DNA from: Burkholderiales bacterium | GTDB lineage: Bacteria > Pseudomonadota > Gammaproteobacteria > Burkholderiales > Burkholderiaceae_C | NCBI GenBank assembly: GCA_947474415.1 | Contig: CANJKD010000072.1 | Span: forward strand, 1 to 8,393 | Direction: 5' to 3' | Length of the DNA: 8,393 bases | In this document: positions 7,585 through 8,393 of the stretch, one piece after another | Layout of the letters: each line of letters opens with the position of its first letter | Numbering within the stretch: the first letter of the stretch is position 1 | Notes under the pieces: generated by a model | Database searches by the model: none | Told to the model about the DNA's origin: nothing | The model's input: the letters and a program-made list of their open reading frames with translations, nothing else | Translations under genes and position numbers: made by a program

Positions 7585-7599
7585 AGCCACGCCCTCGGT

Positions 7600-7630
7600 C
7601 GTCGCTTTTCGCCATTGGCGTTTGGCGACG
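7600..7630 (+). other. Imperfect hairpin after plsC
   Basis: CGTCGC (7600-7605) pairs with GCGACG (7625-7630), and inside it CGCC (7610-7613) pairs with GGCG (7617-7620) across a T-rich internal loop. It lies 16 bases after the plsC stop, where an operon end is expected. No T-run follows, so an intrinsic terminator is unproven. Confidence 0.3.
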
Positions 7631-7682
7631 TGCCGATGCTCATCACCGACCGAACCGCGGCATGCCCCGTCCACAAGAACGA

Positions 7683-8289
7683 ATGGATCCCGCCATGATT
7701 CGAATCACCCAATTACCTGCGCTTTGCCAACGTGCACTGACTCGCTGTTGCTTGCCACCGGGTTGGCGCATGCCCCAGGCACGGTCGGAACCACGCTGCC
7801 CGCAGACTTCCCCGTGATCGTCGACGCTTCGCGGGGCAAGCCATTGATCGGCTTCGGCGCCGCGGGCCCCGTCGAGCGCGTACCGGTGATCTTCGTGCAT
7901 GGCAACAACGACACGCCGTTCGCAACCACCTGCAACCCCTATGGCCGAATGCAGGCGCTTGCGCAGTACCTGGCCGACAACGGCTATTCGACGAGCGAGC
8001 TCTGGGGCTTGGGTTATCAGGGCGACCAGTGCGACCTGCTGGCCGACCCGGCGATTCGCTCCAGCCAGGCCCATACGGCCGGCGCCAACGTGGCCGACGT
8101 GGGCGCGTTCATCGAGTCGGTGCTGCGCTACACCCAGGCGCGCCGGGTCGATATTTTCGGCCACAGCCTGGGTGTTGTGGTCGAGCGTGAATGGCTGCGC
8201 GAGAACCCCCGGCACTGCGCACGGTGCGCCGCATCGTCGCTATCGACGGCGCCAACCACGGCATCATCAACTGCTCGCCGTCACCACTC
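7683..8289 (+). pseudogene. Secreted alpha/beta hydrolase (PhaZ7-like depolymerase/lipase), frameshifted and truncated
   Basis: Three frames must be joined to read one protein. From ATG 7683 or 7695 comes MIRITQLPALCQRAL. After one missing base near 7737-7742 the frame gives SLLLATGLAHA, which completes a signal peptide with an AHA cleavage site. That frame continues through IFVHGNNDTPF (oxyanion-hole HGNN), YGRMQALAQYLADNGY and DIFGHSLGVVVE, with the nucleophile Ser in GHSLG (codons 8159-8173). A second missing base at the C-run 8206-8210 shifts to ALRTVRRIVAIDGANHGIIN and CSPSPL. Similarity then stops near 8289, before the catalytic Asp and His region. The layout (HGN, GHSLG, then VRR-x6-GG/GAN-x-GI-x-C) recalls Paucimonas PhaZ7 poly(3-hydroxybutyrate) depolymerase and class 2 lipases. 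The exact substrate is not determinable. As given it cannot make an active enzyme. Confidence 0.75.
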
Positions 8290-8340
8290 ATACCAACTTG
8301 CGTTCAATAGATTAGATATGATGTTGTTCCACGAACTTCG

Positions 8341-8345
8341 AGGAG
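8341..8345 (+). promoter_or_regulatory. Shine-Dalgarno of the 3'-truncated ORF
   Basis: AGGAG lies 6 bases before ATG 8352, the clearest ribosome binding site in the last kilobase. It decides for ATG 8352 over the in-line ATGs at 8318 and 8321, which lack such a site. Confidence 0.5.
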
Positions 8346-8351
8346 TCGTGG

Positions 8352-8393
8352 ATGAAGACATTGATCGCGAGCGACAAGCCGACCATTGCTCGA
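8352..8393 (+). CDS. Start of an unidentified ORF, cut by the window end
   Basis: Fourteen codons read MKTLIASDKPTIAR and run off the window. The ORF has a well-placed AGGAG and sits in AT-richer DNA that interrupts the hydrolase gene. I do not recognise the protein from this fragment. A transposase is a reasonable guess from context, but an unrelated gene at a rearrangement junction is not excluded. Confidence 0.4.
   Translation, partial: MKTLIASDKPTIAR

Larger units (their letters stand above)
8289..8393 (+). mobile_element. Possible terminal part of an insertion element or other foreign segment
   Basis: Hydrolase similarity ends abruptly after the codons for CSPSPL, and the sequence becomes clearly AT-richer than the rest of the window (for example TTCAATAGATTAGATATGATG at 8303-8323). 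A new start with a good ribosome site follows within 65 bases. An insertion with its end near TACCAACTTGCGTTCAA (8291-8307) would explain this. The other end, target duplication and transposase motifs are outside the window, so a deletion or rearrangement junction is equally possible. Confidence 0.35.

Noticed and set aside
8298..8322. TTGCGT / TATGAT promoter before the last ORF
   Set aside because: Spacing is only 13 bases, too short for a sigma-70 promoter.

Overview
The window looks like a chromosomal segment of a GC-rich betaproteobacterium, probably order Burkholderiales. The reasons are the codon use, the gene order yqgE-ruvX-pyrR-pyrB-pyrC'-plsC, and intergenic palindromes of a kind I recall from that order. 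No database search was possible, so the taxonomy is inference.

Layout: (1) At 26-1038 a diguanylate cyclase (GAF-like N-terminus plus GGDEF) is split by one missing base near 574. (2) At 1042-2553, convergent with it on the minus strand, is an intact class I DNA photolyase. (3) Divergent from the photolyase, with only 34 bp between the starts, a plus-strand series runs to 7584: yqgE/algH, ruvX/yqgF, pyrR, pyrB, a dihydroorotase-like gene and a plsC-type acyltransferase. Tight ATGA overlaps join ruvX to pyrR and the dihydroorotase-like gene to plsC. Palindromic repeats occupy the pyrR-pyrB and pyrB-pyrC' gaps. (4) From 7683 onward is the 5' part of a secreted alpha/beta hydrolase resembling PhaZ7-type depolymerases or lipases. 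It carries two single-base frameshifts and is cut off at about 8289 by AT-richer DNA with a new reading frame, possibly the end of an insertion element.

The most informative biology is in the pyrimidine genes. PyrB has the N-terminal extension and active-site sequences of the Pseudomonas-type (class A) aspartate transcarbamoylase. The dihydroorotase-like protein has lost five of the six metal or active-site positions that I can align. It is therefore best read as PyrC', the non-catalytic partner of PyrB, and not as a working dihydroorotase; a functional pyrC should lie elsewhere in the genome. PyrR upstream completes a pyrRBC' arrangement. Unusually, PyrB and PyrC' are separated by 209 bp holding a 108-bp inverted repeat, and the pyrB ribosome binding site lies inside another repeat.

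The three frameshifts are all single missing bases, two of them at G or C runs, and all lie in the outer genes while the central genes are clean. This could be local sequence error near contig ends or real decay. I see no tRNA, rRNA, CRISPR array or clearly undescribed defence or biosynthetic system.
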